NCBI GenBank assembly: GCA_949358305.1
Contig: OX442324.1
Span: 6,855,601 to 6,919,600 of the forward strand
Direction: 5' to 3'
DNA: 64,000 nt
From: Strigamia acuminata
Taxonomy: Eukaryota; Arthropoda; Chilopoda; Geophilomorpha; Linotaeniidae
This document shows, piece by piece, positions 1 to 12,900 of this stretch; within the stretch, counting starts at the first letter, position 1, and every line of letters starts with the position of its first letter. The position numbers and the translations under genes are program-made. A model generated the notes under the pieces. That model saw only the letters and a list, made by a program, of their open reading frames with translations, did no database searches and had not been told where the DNA came from.

Positions 1-189
1 AAAATTCAAAACCATTTTGTACTGCAACACACCCGTTTTTTGACGTGTTATTTTAATGAAAACTATAATTTTGGTTAAAATAAGAATTAACTTTAATTTA
101 TTAGCAAAATATATTAGAATTTACAAATCAATAACTTTAAAGTGTAAAACAGGAGAAAACACGAGTATCTCGTGTTTTTTTGGGTTTTT

Positions 190-400
190 TTGTGTACCGC
201 GAGATGTACCGCAAAATCCCGGTACCGGTACTGTACCGGGACCGCGGTACTAAGTGCGGAAGCGCCTTGTATTGTGTAATGGTACTGCGGTACCGCTCTA
301 GGTACTGCGTATCGGGACCGCGGTACTTTCCAGCATTGACACAAGTACCATGTACTTGTACCGCGGTACATGTTAGGTATACTGCACCCAACACTGTTTA
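190..400. repeat. Cluster of palindromic GTAC / CCGCGGTAC motifs
   Basis: About fourteen GTAC tetramers lie within roughly 180 bp, many inside larger palindromes such as GGTACCGGTAC, CCGCGGTAC and AAGTACCATGTACTT. Short open frames cross it on both strands but have no family resemblance. It lies in the intron upstream of the first visible Cadps exon. It is probably a MITE remnant or a palindromic satellite. Confidence 0.6.
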
Positions 401-860
401 CAACATCTCGTGCTGCCCTACTGCCATTGCTACCATGCTTAGGGAATGTGCCGGGCAATGATTTCCGCCCATGTTGGTTAATCCTGACCTCGTAGCAGTT
501 TCGTCGCAGATGGGTTGCAGTTGCCACCCAAGCAATGTGAATGGCATAAGAATGCTGATCTCAGACACTCAATAAAGGCCTAAAACCTCACTTGTGTTAG
601 TCCACTCCCAATTTATGTTGCTTGGATGTTTAGTTCAAATTTAGACAGTAAACTCAACCTTTGTAAAAAATGTACGGTTTAAATAAGACACCCTAGGTCT
701 GGCTCTATTCGATTCTGAAGCCAGGCAGTTTGAAAGGGATCTTAATTGGTCATTACAAAAATAATTATTGGCATGCAATGAGATGTCCAATTATTTTTGC
801 CAACTTTAAGTCTTTCTGCTGAAAGCATATAAAAACCACTGAAATGACATTTGATTTCAG

Positions 861-984
861 GTCCTCATGAAAGATATTGTAACTCCCGTCCCACCTGAAG
901 AAGTTAGGAACATGATAAAAAAATGTTTAGAAAATGCTGCACTCGTTAATTACACTCGTTTGTCTGCAGAAGCAAAGGTGGAAG
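861..984 (+). CDS. Cadps: Cadps exon 1 of window
   Basis: The acceptor is ttgatttcag ending at 860 and the donor is gtaaga at 985. It encodes VLMKDIVTP..., with the conserved [14 protein letters not shown], and ends one base into a codon (phase 1). The ATG at 867 is internal, not a start, because the frame is open back to the acceptor and the homologous region lies deep inside CAPS. Confidence 0.92.
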
Positions 985-3900
985 GTAAGAAGAATCCCTT
1001 TTCTTGTAGTCTTGGAAAAACACATGGGCATAATAAAACAAGGACGTGATATGGTAAACCAAAATGAAATTGAAAAGTAGATACATTGTACCTACAGTAA
1101 ATTAACATACCCTTATTAAAAATGATATAATAAGAAAAAAATGTCTGCAGAGACATTATTCTTTAAATCCTCCCTGCTCCAGCCTATGGTCAAATATTTT
1201 GACCTCTAAAAGTTTTTTTTTTCTCAAAAACTAATAGAATTTTATTTCTGAAATTGTATGTCTTTTCATTAAACATCATAACAATCAATTAAATATATAG
1301 ATTCACACATTCCAAAAATAATGTTCATGAAATTCCTTTGATCACCCTCTACATTTGCTTTCAATCTCAATATTTGTCATACTTTATCAACAAATTCTAA
1401 ATTGATTAAATTTCTTCATAAACATGAAATAGCCAAAGAATAGAATAATTTTCATACATTTTTGAAATTGTTTTTGGTTGGGTAAAAATGGCCGGGGTTG
1501 GGTGAGTAACTCACAACAGCGTCTTCTGGTGGTAGAGTGGGCATTAATATTCATGCTGTAACCGTCAGTGTGTTTATTACTCCGTATTATATTTTACCTT
1601 TGCTATTCACACTACAAAAAATTTTGGATTTCCAAAAAAAGTCATAGGAAAGTTAGAGGTGAAATTGGATAAATTCCAGTTTGCAAATATAATGGAAAGG
1701 AAATGGGAAATATTTTTTATAAAGTTGAATTTCTGTAAATTTTCAACACTGAAAGATAATGTTGCAAGTTTTTGTTTAATGTATGGAAAGCTAATGTACG
1801 TAAACTAGGTTTGGAAATATAAATTTCTCTAAACTTTTCAAGACTGAAAGATGATGTTGCATGTTTTTGTTAAATGTAAAAGTTAATGTAAACTAGATTT
1901 GGAAATTTGTATTTCCATTCATTTCACAAGCCTAGAAATTAATGACTGACGATCCTATGTTTCCAGCTTGTAAAATGTATGGAAATGTATGGGTTTATCA
2001 CCAGATGGTGAACATAATTCAAAACTAGCAAATGTATATTTATTAAATATGAGATTGGTTTTATCATTTGTACTTCAACAAATAATTAGATTATTATGTT
2101 GCATTTAGATGAAATAAAAAGTTGACAGAAATTTTGTAGTGTAACATTTCAATTTGATTCTGGAATTTGTTACACCATAATATCGATGCGAGTTTTTATC
2201 ACTGCCTTCAGTTGATTTTGCTGATATTTTGTGTTGAGGCTACGAACAGGATTCAAGAATATTGCATTCAGGATTAATGATGACTCCTCTGCATAGTTTC
2301 AGACTGTGTTAAATTTTCATGATAATTTCTAGGAATTTTTATTAAAAAAAAATTTTTAAGGGGCTGTTCATAAATTACGTAACGCTGATTTTTCGATTTT
2401 TAGACTCCCTTCCCCCCTATAACAAAGTCGTAACAAATCCACGAACCCCCCCTAGAATATTACGTAACAAATCTCACCACCCCCACCCCCCCCCCCCCAA
2501 GAAAAAATTTTGATACAAGCTGAAAATACAAAATTTTACAAAAATTTTACAAAAAATTAAAATTTTTTAGAAAAATTTAGAAAAAATTTCAAAAATGTTT
2601 AAAAAAAATTCAAAAATGTAAAAAAAATTTAAAAAATTTTAAATTTTTTACAAAAATTTTAAATTCACAATAATAATAAATTTTCACTTTTTGTTACGTA
2701 GCATTATTTAGAAACCCCTCTCCCCATCGTAACAACCCGTAACAAAATTTGAAACCCCCTCCCCCCCTAATGGAGAGTATAGAAATATCAAATTTTATAT
2801 TTGGAAAGTTGTTACTTACTGATGGGAAACTCATATATTTTACATTTGGAAATCTTAACTTTACTGGTTGAGAAATATGTGTGTAACTGTTTGGAAATTT
2901 AATATATCATGTTTTAAAAAGTCATTTGGAAACTGTTGCATTCAGTGTTGGAAAGTCTTTGGAAATTTTATGTTGTGTACAATTTGGAAATATAACTTTC
3001 GGGTTTGGAAATTTTACTTTTCAGTTATATTTCCAAAATAATTTATGGACAAAAATCTATTTTTTTTGCAGTGTCAAGTGTGTGAAAAACAATGTTAAAT
3101 TCCCATGTGAGGATATTGTTAGTAAAATTTGTATTCAAATTGTTTTAATTACTGCCTCCAGTTGGCACTGTGTGCAATTTTTTTTTTCACTCACACCATT
3201 AATGTTCATTGTATGAAATCCTTGTTTTTGTTTGAGCAAGTGAAAACCTCATTTTAATGTAGAATGTGTGATTTCTTCGAACAATTTTTTCAAAAACTTT
3301 TCAAAAATTGGGTTTTTGAAGAAATTCGAAAATAATAATTCTGTTATTTTTGGGGGAAACGACACAAGTGTATTGGGACAGGATGCTAATTGCCTCATGC
3401 AAATTGGGATGGCATAAATTAATGCTGGCAGCAATGAGAGCCTCGATTTGGACTGACAAACTGAAAAAATCCACGCTTTTTGCAATGATATCTAATATGG
3501 TCATTGCTTCTGTCATAATCAAAGGAAAATAAGCATAAATGCTCAAACAGCAGTCTCGAAAACTCAAAAACTAACACGTTCTAGTATTATTATGTTCGTT
3601 GCACTTTAGTGATATGAATTAATAATGATTAAGTAAACTGTATTGGCAATGAAATGTATATTTTTCTCTTGTGCCTTGTTGTTGATGTGGATGAAGACAG
3701 GAATGTACAAGGTGATAACAGAACTTTAATATTTTACTTTTATTTTGATTCTTTACTAATAACTTATTAGATTGATTTTTGGTTTGTTTTTATCCATCTA
3801 TTTCCTTAGATGACTTAAGTGGAGAGGTGCAGGTATCATCTAGCAAAAAATTAGAAGACCTGATTCATCTAGCTGAGCTTTGTGTCGATTTACTTCAACA

Positions 3901-6900
3901 AAATGAAGAACACTACGCTGAGGTATTTTAATTATATTCTTATTCTTACTTTATGAATTTTGCACTTTTTGCTTTGTCTCCAATGTTAAATCCCACGTAC
4001 TTTACAGGACATTAATTTTGTTTGAAGGCAAGTAACAGCTTCAATTAGATTTTGAATTATGTATTTCATTGTCAACTGATAACATTTTATTACATAGGAA
4101 ATGAACTATAAGCATGGTTCTTTAATTGTTTTTACACCTTTCTTATGCAGTGAAAACAATACCATAAACTGGGTTGACTTTGCTTAGGGAAATTGTCTTA
4201 AAGTGAAAAAAACTATTTTCTGCCTTGCTGAAGGCATACAGCTAGAAATTTTAACAACTGAAATAAATGAAAGTATGCAATTAAGTATGCTCTTTCATAC
4301 GGTAATATTATGTTACACCAATGGATTTAGATTGGCTGCATCTAGATCTGCCCAATCAGATCCAACTTGAACAGAGTTCAAATATTCTCTCGGATTCTGT
4401 TGTGTTCACACCAAAGTTGATTCAATCAATAAATCATTGTAACCAGTGAACAATGAATTTTTCAAACTTTATTTAATGAATGTGAATCAGATCAAGCAAT
4501 TTACTGGTTTCTTGTATTTCTTGCTAACATTTAAAAAAAATTGTCAGGTGTTCTTACAACCGATAGATACAGACTTGAGCCTTCTTGACTGTACAGGCAC
4601 AAGTCTATATTTATCCGAATTAGAATCAAATTCGAATCCAATAGTTGAATCGAGTTGTGGGAACTAGATTGGCGAATGGAGTTGTTGGGCACAGGGATCT
4701 ATATTCGTGAACCGAGATCAGTGTTCACACCAATCATGGATCTACATCCGCAACGTCGGATGAGATCCAACATCTTGGGATGAACATGGTATCAGATTGA
4801 ATTATGTTTTGGCATGCATATAATTTTGGGAAAAAATTGTAAGGGGATGCACCACGTTTAGCTTTAAATAAAACCTCTGAAAAATGACTTCATTTCTCAG
4901 AAGTGGTTAGCATCAGGCCAATGTCCTTTCAAAGGATTAGAGGATTAATCATGGTTTACGATTTTTCAGTTAAAAGTTCGTTCACGCAACGAAATAGTTA
5001 GGTCAAGATGTTATTCTCACGAAGGCAAATTTGGCCATTTTCTGGAGTCACTTTACACCACACCAATAGATGGCATGTCCAAGGCACGTCCATGGACTCT
5101 ATGTTTGTTGTACTACTCAAAGACATGAAATTAGAATACACACCTCTGTCAAAACAAAAGTTGTGTTTGAAATTAAATCACACAAAAAATAAGCAACATA
5201 TAATCAAATGTTTATTTTTCCCAATATAAGGAACATAAAATGAATCAAATAAACCAAATTTGATGGAAATTGATCAATTTTTTCAGAAGTTAGCATGAAA
5301 AATGATTGGGTCCTGCAAGACACTAAATTAGAATCCTCAAGAATTAGAGGCATGAAATTAGAATATTGAGCAGGAATGCAAATTATAATGTGTAATCATC
5401 CCAAACTCATCTGCAATTAATGAGCTAAGCTCAAAAAGTGAATATATATTCATTATTTGTTATTACATTATGCCAATGTCACTTCAAATTAAATCCAAGA
5501 TGGGAAAGCGATCAGACTTAACTGATCGTGAAAAAACCAAAATAATTACTTTATTTCAACAAAAACTGAAGCAAATTGACATAGCCAAAGCTATTCCTTG
5601 CTCCCAGTCAACTGTGTCAAAAGTTATACAACAATTTAAGGCAAATGGTGATGAGATTTTTGACCAGCAAAAATATAAACAACGGATCGTAAAACATCTA
5701 AACGGACGGACAGCTCCCTTCGTGAGATTGTGAAGAAAAATAGGTTCAAGAATGCTTAATAAATAACTCAGGAATGGAAACAAACATCTAAAATCCAAGT
5801 GTCAACTCGCACAATATTAAGAAGGCTAAAAGAAATGGGATTCAAGTCTCGAGTTCCTAAACACAAACCACATCTTAATGCAAAACAGCGAAGAAAACGA
5901 TTATTGTGGGCAAGAAAACACATGAAATGGACTGTTGATCAGTGGAAAAAGGTCATTTGGTCAGAGAGTCTCGATTTTGTATAACATTTGGTGATTCTGG
6001 GCCCAGAGTCTGGCGAAGAAAAGGAGAGGAGTATGTTCACACATGTGTATGGTCTACAGTGAAGCATCCCACATCTGTTGTGATGTGGGGTTCCAAGGCT
6101 GCAAAGGGCATTAGCACTCTCTTGTTAGTTGAGGGTATGATTAATGCTGGAAAATAAAAGATATTCTCATGGATGGACTTTTGACTTCATTACAATGAGG
6201 AGGATGCTTTTCTGATTATTCATTTCAACATGATTTAGCACCGGCACATTCAGCTAAAGTTACTCAAGATTGGTTCAAGTATTAGAGTGGCCAGGTGGAA
6301 TCTATGCCCAGATGTATTAAGGCAGTAATTAATGCAAAAGGCGGACCTACAATGTATTAAGGATAAATATTCTAATTTCATGCCTCTAATTTTTGAGGAT
6401 TCTAATTTAGTGTCTTGCAGAGCCCAATCATTTTTCATGATAACTTCTGAAAAAATTGATCAATTTCCATCAAATTTGATTTATTTAATTCATTTCTTGC
6501 TCCTTATATTGGGAAAAATAAACATTTGGTTATATGTTGCTTATCTTTTGTGTGATGTAATTTCAAACACAACTTTTGGTTTGACAGAGGTGTGTATTCT
6601 AATTTCATGTCTTTGAGTAGTACAACAAACATAACAAAATAGAATTTTAAAAAAATTGTTAAAATGATTATGTTTACAATTTTCTCAGCCCTGAACTATA
6701 CAAAACTAGTGTTAACGTATCAGTAAATAACTTCGTCATCTTCCCTATTTCAAACAAAGTCTTTTAGATGTCAGTGATCGCTTGTCCTCCCTTGGTTATG
6801 TGCTGGTTTACTTCAGTAATTGGTATCACCACTGGTTGATCAAGTTAGTCTCCACTCTCATTGATTAACGTCTCAACTGATGGTGAGGTTGGAACATCTG

Positions 6901-9900
6901 GTGTATCATCTTCCCATTGCAGGAATTGGAATATTCGGTTTCAGAATACGGCAACCAGCTGTCCTCAGGATCAGTTATTTATTTTTTTTCTACACCTGTT
7001 AGGATCTCTTCCTGAAATACCAAATCCAACTTATATGTTCTCGGTTTTAGGCATTAAGTCTTAAAAGAGCATACAGGATGTTTACAAAGTGTTAATTGAT
7101 CTATGAGGCAAGAAACAAAAGACTAATAAAAACCTTAATAATAATAATAGTCTATTAACATTGAAAAAAAACATATACCAGTACTACAAGTACTGAAACT
7201 CAGGTGTCAGTGGTCACCGCTTTTCAGTGTGTAATTGTTGTAACGTGAATATTGGCATCAATGAATGATATCACTAGTGGTACATTATTGAAGAAACATT
7301 GTTGTAAACAAAATTAATAAACATGTCGAGATGAGATTTGCCGCTGGCATTTACTTCGTGGATTACACCAACAACGATTGTGGGCCCAGCACGTTTCCTC
7401 TGCGCTTTAGGGGATTTCATGGCCTCATCGTAGGTAGTTGGATCTATGGCTGAGGGCAATGCAGCATTTTCAATTTGCTCTTGTTGTTGTACTAATGCAG
7501 TACCTTGTTATTGCATTTGGTCCCTCAATGTTCTGTGGTCTCTCCAGTTTGCAGTTGAATATGTCTTCGCTCTCGAGTTGAGTAGCGACGTGCTGCCGGT
7601 GTTACAATGTTCAATGGTAGTTGCCTGGGATGATCTTGTGGTTGGGTGTGTTGATCAACAGGCTTGGGCTTTGGTAACGGTATGTAGACTACATGATGCA
7701 TACTTTCCACACTCGGAACTTGAGAAGGTTGGATATCTTGTTGTAATTGTATGGTGGATATTCCATTTTTGGATTCAATAAACTTGACATCTCTCGCAAA
7801 AAATATCTTGACGGTTGCGGGATCATAAAATTTCCAACCTGGTGAACCAGTTGGATACCCTATGAAAATTACTGGATTAAATGTGGGATCCAACTTGTTT
7901 CTAAATTGTTTTGGCGACCAAGTATAAGCGAGACATTCAAAAACTTGTAAGTTGTTTACATCCGGTTTGATTCCAGTGACACGTTCATATGGCGTAATGG
8001 TAGGGAATCGTCGCATCGGTAACCTATTTGCAACATATGCGACCACAGCAGCTGCCTCGGCCCAAAACGTCTGCATTAACTTCGATTCCCGTAACAGTGT
8101 TCGGACTTTTTCAATAATTTTTCTGTTGGTCGTTTGGCAGTTCCATTCTGCTGGGGTGCATAAGTTATTTTGTGTTGATGCTGTATTCCATTGTCTTTAA
8201 CAATTCTTGCAAATTCTGTATTTTCAAACTCTGTTCCATTATCGGTGCGAATTAACTGAACTTGAGTGGAAAACTGGTTTTTACGAGATGCTAAAAAATT
8301 CTTAAACACAGCTAGAACTTGGTTTTTAGTCTTCAAGAATCGTAAAAATACTGATCTGGAATAATCATCAACTACAGCCGAAACTCTTTTAACAAATCGC
8401 AAGGGATCGGACGAATCGATTCGTTATACCGAGAATTCCTTGAAACGAATTAGGTGAAAAAATTAAATTTTAGCACCATGCACTATTTTTCTTTTTAAAC
8501 CTTGATTATCACTTGCAAGTTTCATGTTAATTTTATCCCGATTCTTTAACATTGTTGAAATTGTAGAACTACTTGACTCAAGTGAAAGTGGTCAAGTCAT
8601 TTTAATATTGTGTGACATCTACTTTAGCACTAATCACTGCCTGAATCTGATCTGGCAGGGTTTCTACTAGTATATGTTCCACTTACACCTGGGTTTGAGT
8701 AGCATGTTAGATGTAACATTAACAAGGCTTGGTTGGTTGGTTGGTATAGAACATCATGTTAAAAAATTTTGATATAATGGACAAGATTTTATTTATTATA
8801 GACTTATTGAGCACCAAACTATGAAAAATGGTAACAGCATTCAAAAACTAAAACATTTTGTGTTTAGCGTCAATTTTAAACCAAAAATGACATCATTACC
8901 TGTTTAAACCCATGTAAAAACTTAAAATACACTTAAACTACAGTGGTGGAAAAAAGTTTGAGACCACTACAGGTTTCTTAGTTTCAAGTCAAATTTTGAC
9001 TTGAAAATTTATGTACAGGTTTATATAATCACAATAAAGCATTGTTTAAAATTATAAGAATTTAACTCAAATCAAATTTAAGAAATAAAAAAAAATGTTC
9101 AAAAAATGTCATTTATGCTGGAAAAAAGTTTGAGACCATGTGCTCTAAATCATCAAAAATATAACCAATTTTTATTTCTAATGTTTGGTATGCTTTCTAT
9201 TCGTTCTAATATCTATAATGAACCTATTTGTCATTGAATTAATTAAATATTTTAGATTATTTGGTGTTGTCCTTAGCATGGGTAGGTGCATTAATTGGTT
9301 AAATTCAAACATTGAAACATTAATATTATCTCTAAATGGAAGAAGAGTAGTATATTGCTTCAGAATGTGGTGAAACAAATGCAGAATTTGGTGTAACAAA
9401 TGCAGAATTTGGTGTAACAACTGCAAGAATTGGCATCAAAATTTGACTTGCAAGTAAAAAACCTGTAGTGGTCTCAAACTTTTTTCCACCACTGTAAAAT
9501 TGTTATTTTTATTTTTAAATGCAGCTACTGATTGTAAACAAATGGCTTACAAATGCTGGCATGTATTTTTTCTTTTAAAGAAAGCTGAAAACTTTATACT
9601 TCCATACGAAAACTTAATGTATTTACTATACACAGTAGTTTAAACTGTATTTATAATGTATTTATAACAAGTACAAGTTGCATATGCACAAGGTCGAAGA
9701 TAGGTTTCATCTATTTGTCCGGTGGTGGCGCTCTAATGGCGCCGCCATTACTAAGCTGCAACGACTCAGAATAACATGTTATTCTCTGTATTGAGTGCGA
9801 TCTGAAGTGATTCGTTTCGACCTGTCCGAGATTTAGTCATGTTTGGATTTTGGAGTGAAGCACTTAAAATAATTTACAACTCATAAATAAAACTAAGGGA

Positions 9901-12900
9901 TTTGCTAGTACATACAGAAAGAGTAATGGTTAATGTACTTTCTAAAAATTATAGAAAAAGTAATCGATGGAAAAAAGTGGAAGCAAGGAACAGCGATGTA
10001 TTTTAGACGTTGCTATTTTTCATTTTTTTGAAATGTGGAATAAAATTACTGTTGGACAGGTTGGCTCAGGTGTTTGCGGCAAAATCAAACCCTTTAAAAA
10101 ATATCTTGTAGTTTTATTTTGAATTTAATTTATTTTTCAAAAGAATTATTTTTTTGGAATTAAAAATTTAAAGGCTAACAATCATGTGGATTGAAGGAAC
10201 TTTACATGATACCCTATTCAAACATGCAGAGTAAATTTACTCTTTTTCCAATCGTTCAGTATGCGCAGACATTCACATCTATTGCAATACAACTCGTCGT
10301 ACGTTTTGTTGAAATTGATGATGCTTGTGAACAGAATGCCCACATTCTCGTGGTTCTTCAAATACTTCGAAGTGGTTTTTATGTACTCAGCTACATGATG
10401 TGGAATGATGTTGTGTAGCAATCAGTAGGCCTGGTCCTTCTTCAATTGGATCCTCTACTGATTGCGTTCTGCCAGCAGATTGCCGTGGAATCTGATCCGA
10501 TATCTTATTTCGTACTCACGGTTTACGAACCATACAAGTAACAGCAAGAGCAACACAACCATCGTTGCTTCGCCGTGTTCTCTCAATTTGTCATATTCCA
10601 CCTTGATGTTTGCAGACAAAACCAGTTTGTTTTCATTTTTCGTGTTGTTCAATGAGCACGGCATCGGTAGAATTATTAATACTAACAGCATGTTCTACGT
10701 GGCATAGATCAAACGCAAAGCAAAAGCAACAACGCCATACCTGACAGAGTCGCCAGACACGACTTTATCTAGCAATTTTATTGAGTAGAATTGCAAACAT
10801 GAATGATGACGACAAAAGATATGAAGCTGAAAAATGTAGCAGAGAAATACACATTTGGTATAAAACCAAGCAGTGAAAGCGTTGACTAAGTTACAAAAAT
10901 GCTTTTTGTTTTTCGCTTCCCATATTCAATCAAGACTTCACACTGTCCAAGTAATGTCAATGGCTTATCCTGTCCATATGCAAACACTCTTGCCTTTGTT
11001 TGGTTTAATTGTTGTCCCTTACTCTTGATTTTATTCCACAGAGTTGGAGATAAAATATTAACTGATGATCCAGTGTCAATAAATAACGTGGCTTCAATTT
11101 CATTCAAACCCACGGACACCTCTCTTCGCTTCTTGTCATTACCATTTAGATAAAATACCCATTCGTCATCAGAATCAGTTGCCATTGCAGTGTGTGCCAT
11201 GAAATTGGTTTCTTGCTTTTGTGGCTTTTTATCATGTCCACCTTCCTTGTTGTTGTTGTTGTGAGTGCTGCCATCTTTCTTCGATTTACAACACTTCGCA
11301 TAATGTCCAATTTTTGCACATTTGTTGCATTTTGCATTTTTAGCTACTTTGCAAAACTGTCCAGTATGTCCATTTCTACCACACCGTGTACACTGTCGCT
11401 TTGATTTCGCAGTGGCGCCCTCTTGTGGTCTCTAATCAAACTTATTTTTATTTTTGTCCTTCCATTTCTGCTGGTTTTTCTTCACAAAATGCACTTTTTT
11501 GGTGTTTTCGGGTTGACTTTCACTGTTCATTGCACTGGCCTCTCGTTCTACAGCTTCAAGTGCTCGAGCTTTTGTTAATAAACCATCAAATTTTAAATTT
11601 TCCTCACGCAAAAGTAGTTTTCTGAGCCGGTTTTCTGCACATTTTTTAATAAATTGGTCTCTGATGTGGTCATCTCCATCTGCGCCATATTCACAGTGTT
11701 TAATTAATGTCCTCAGTCGTGACACATACGTATCTGCTGACTCTCCTTGTTGTTGTGTGGCAACATGGAAAACATGACGCTCATATGCCACATTTCGTTT
11801 TGGTGCAAAATATGTGTCAAATTTATCAATCACCTGCTAAAATGTCACTTTTTCTCCTTGTGGAACCACAATATTGAATGTTTCATACAGTTCTTGCATT
11901 TCTGCTCCTCCAGTGTGAAGCAATAACGCTGGTTTGGACTCAGTTTTGACTCCCATTGCATCAGCTTAATGTTGAAATGCACGCTTGTATTTTTCCCATC
12001 TCTCATTCACGTTGGGGCCATCAATTGGAAATTTGTCCAGTGGAGAGATGTAATTGACCATCCTCGTCTCCAATGTTGAATATTCTTTGATATAACAGCT
12101 TAAATAGTCACAACAGCATTAAATGTGATGTCCATTAACTGCTATCGTTTATTCACCGGGTCGCCATTACAATAACTCACGGTTTCTGAACAACCAATCA
12201 CAACATTACAAACACTAGCACCAACTGGTGACAATAATAGAACTAAATATTATTAGGCAAACACTACACCCGTGTTTCTTCATCGAGTTCATCTTGTCAT
12301 CCATTGCGGCTAATCGTGTCGCTTTCTGGATGATAAATCCGGTACGCTTTCCTTGTGTTCGAGTAGCCAAGGAATATTGCATTCTCCGCTTTCGGGTCCA
12401 GTTTCTTTCGCTTGTGGTCTTTGATCAACACGTACGCCATACATCCAAATCTTCTTAAATATTTCAAATTAGGTTTCCTGCCATACCTCGAATGGCGTGC
12501 GTCCATGAACCGACGATTTGCACCGATTGCGAATGTGTGCAGCTGACGATGCACATTCCGCCCAAAAAATCATTGGAAGTTTGCATTCACCCATAATTGT
12601 TCTCAACATCTCAATAATAGTCCGGTTTGCCCATTCCGCAACGCCGTTGCTAGCCGGGTTAAACGCCGTCGTCAGTTGGTGCTCTATGCCATTTTTCGTC
12701 GTCCATTCCTTCATGCTTTCAGACAGAAATTTTCTGCCATTGTCGCTCCGCAATTTTTTCAGCTTTTTATTGGTCTGTCGCTCCATGCAGATGGTAAGTT
12801 CCATCAATTTCCCTTTTGCGTCACTTTTGCCGTTTAGCGGTTTCAACATCCTGCTCCAATCGCCCACTACAGTCAGCACATAGTTCGCACCTCCTCGCGA

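Noticed and set aside
114-527. 137-residue minus-strand frame at the left edge.
   Set aside because: It runs through the GTAC palindrome cluster, has no family resemblance and lies in an intron.
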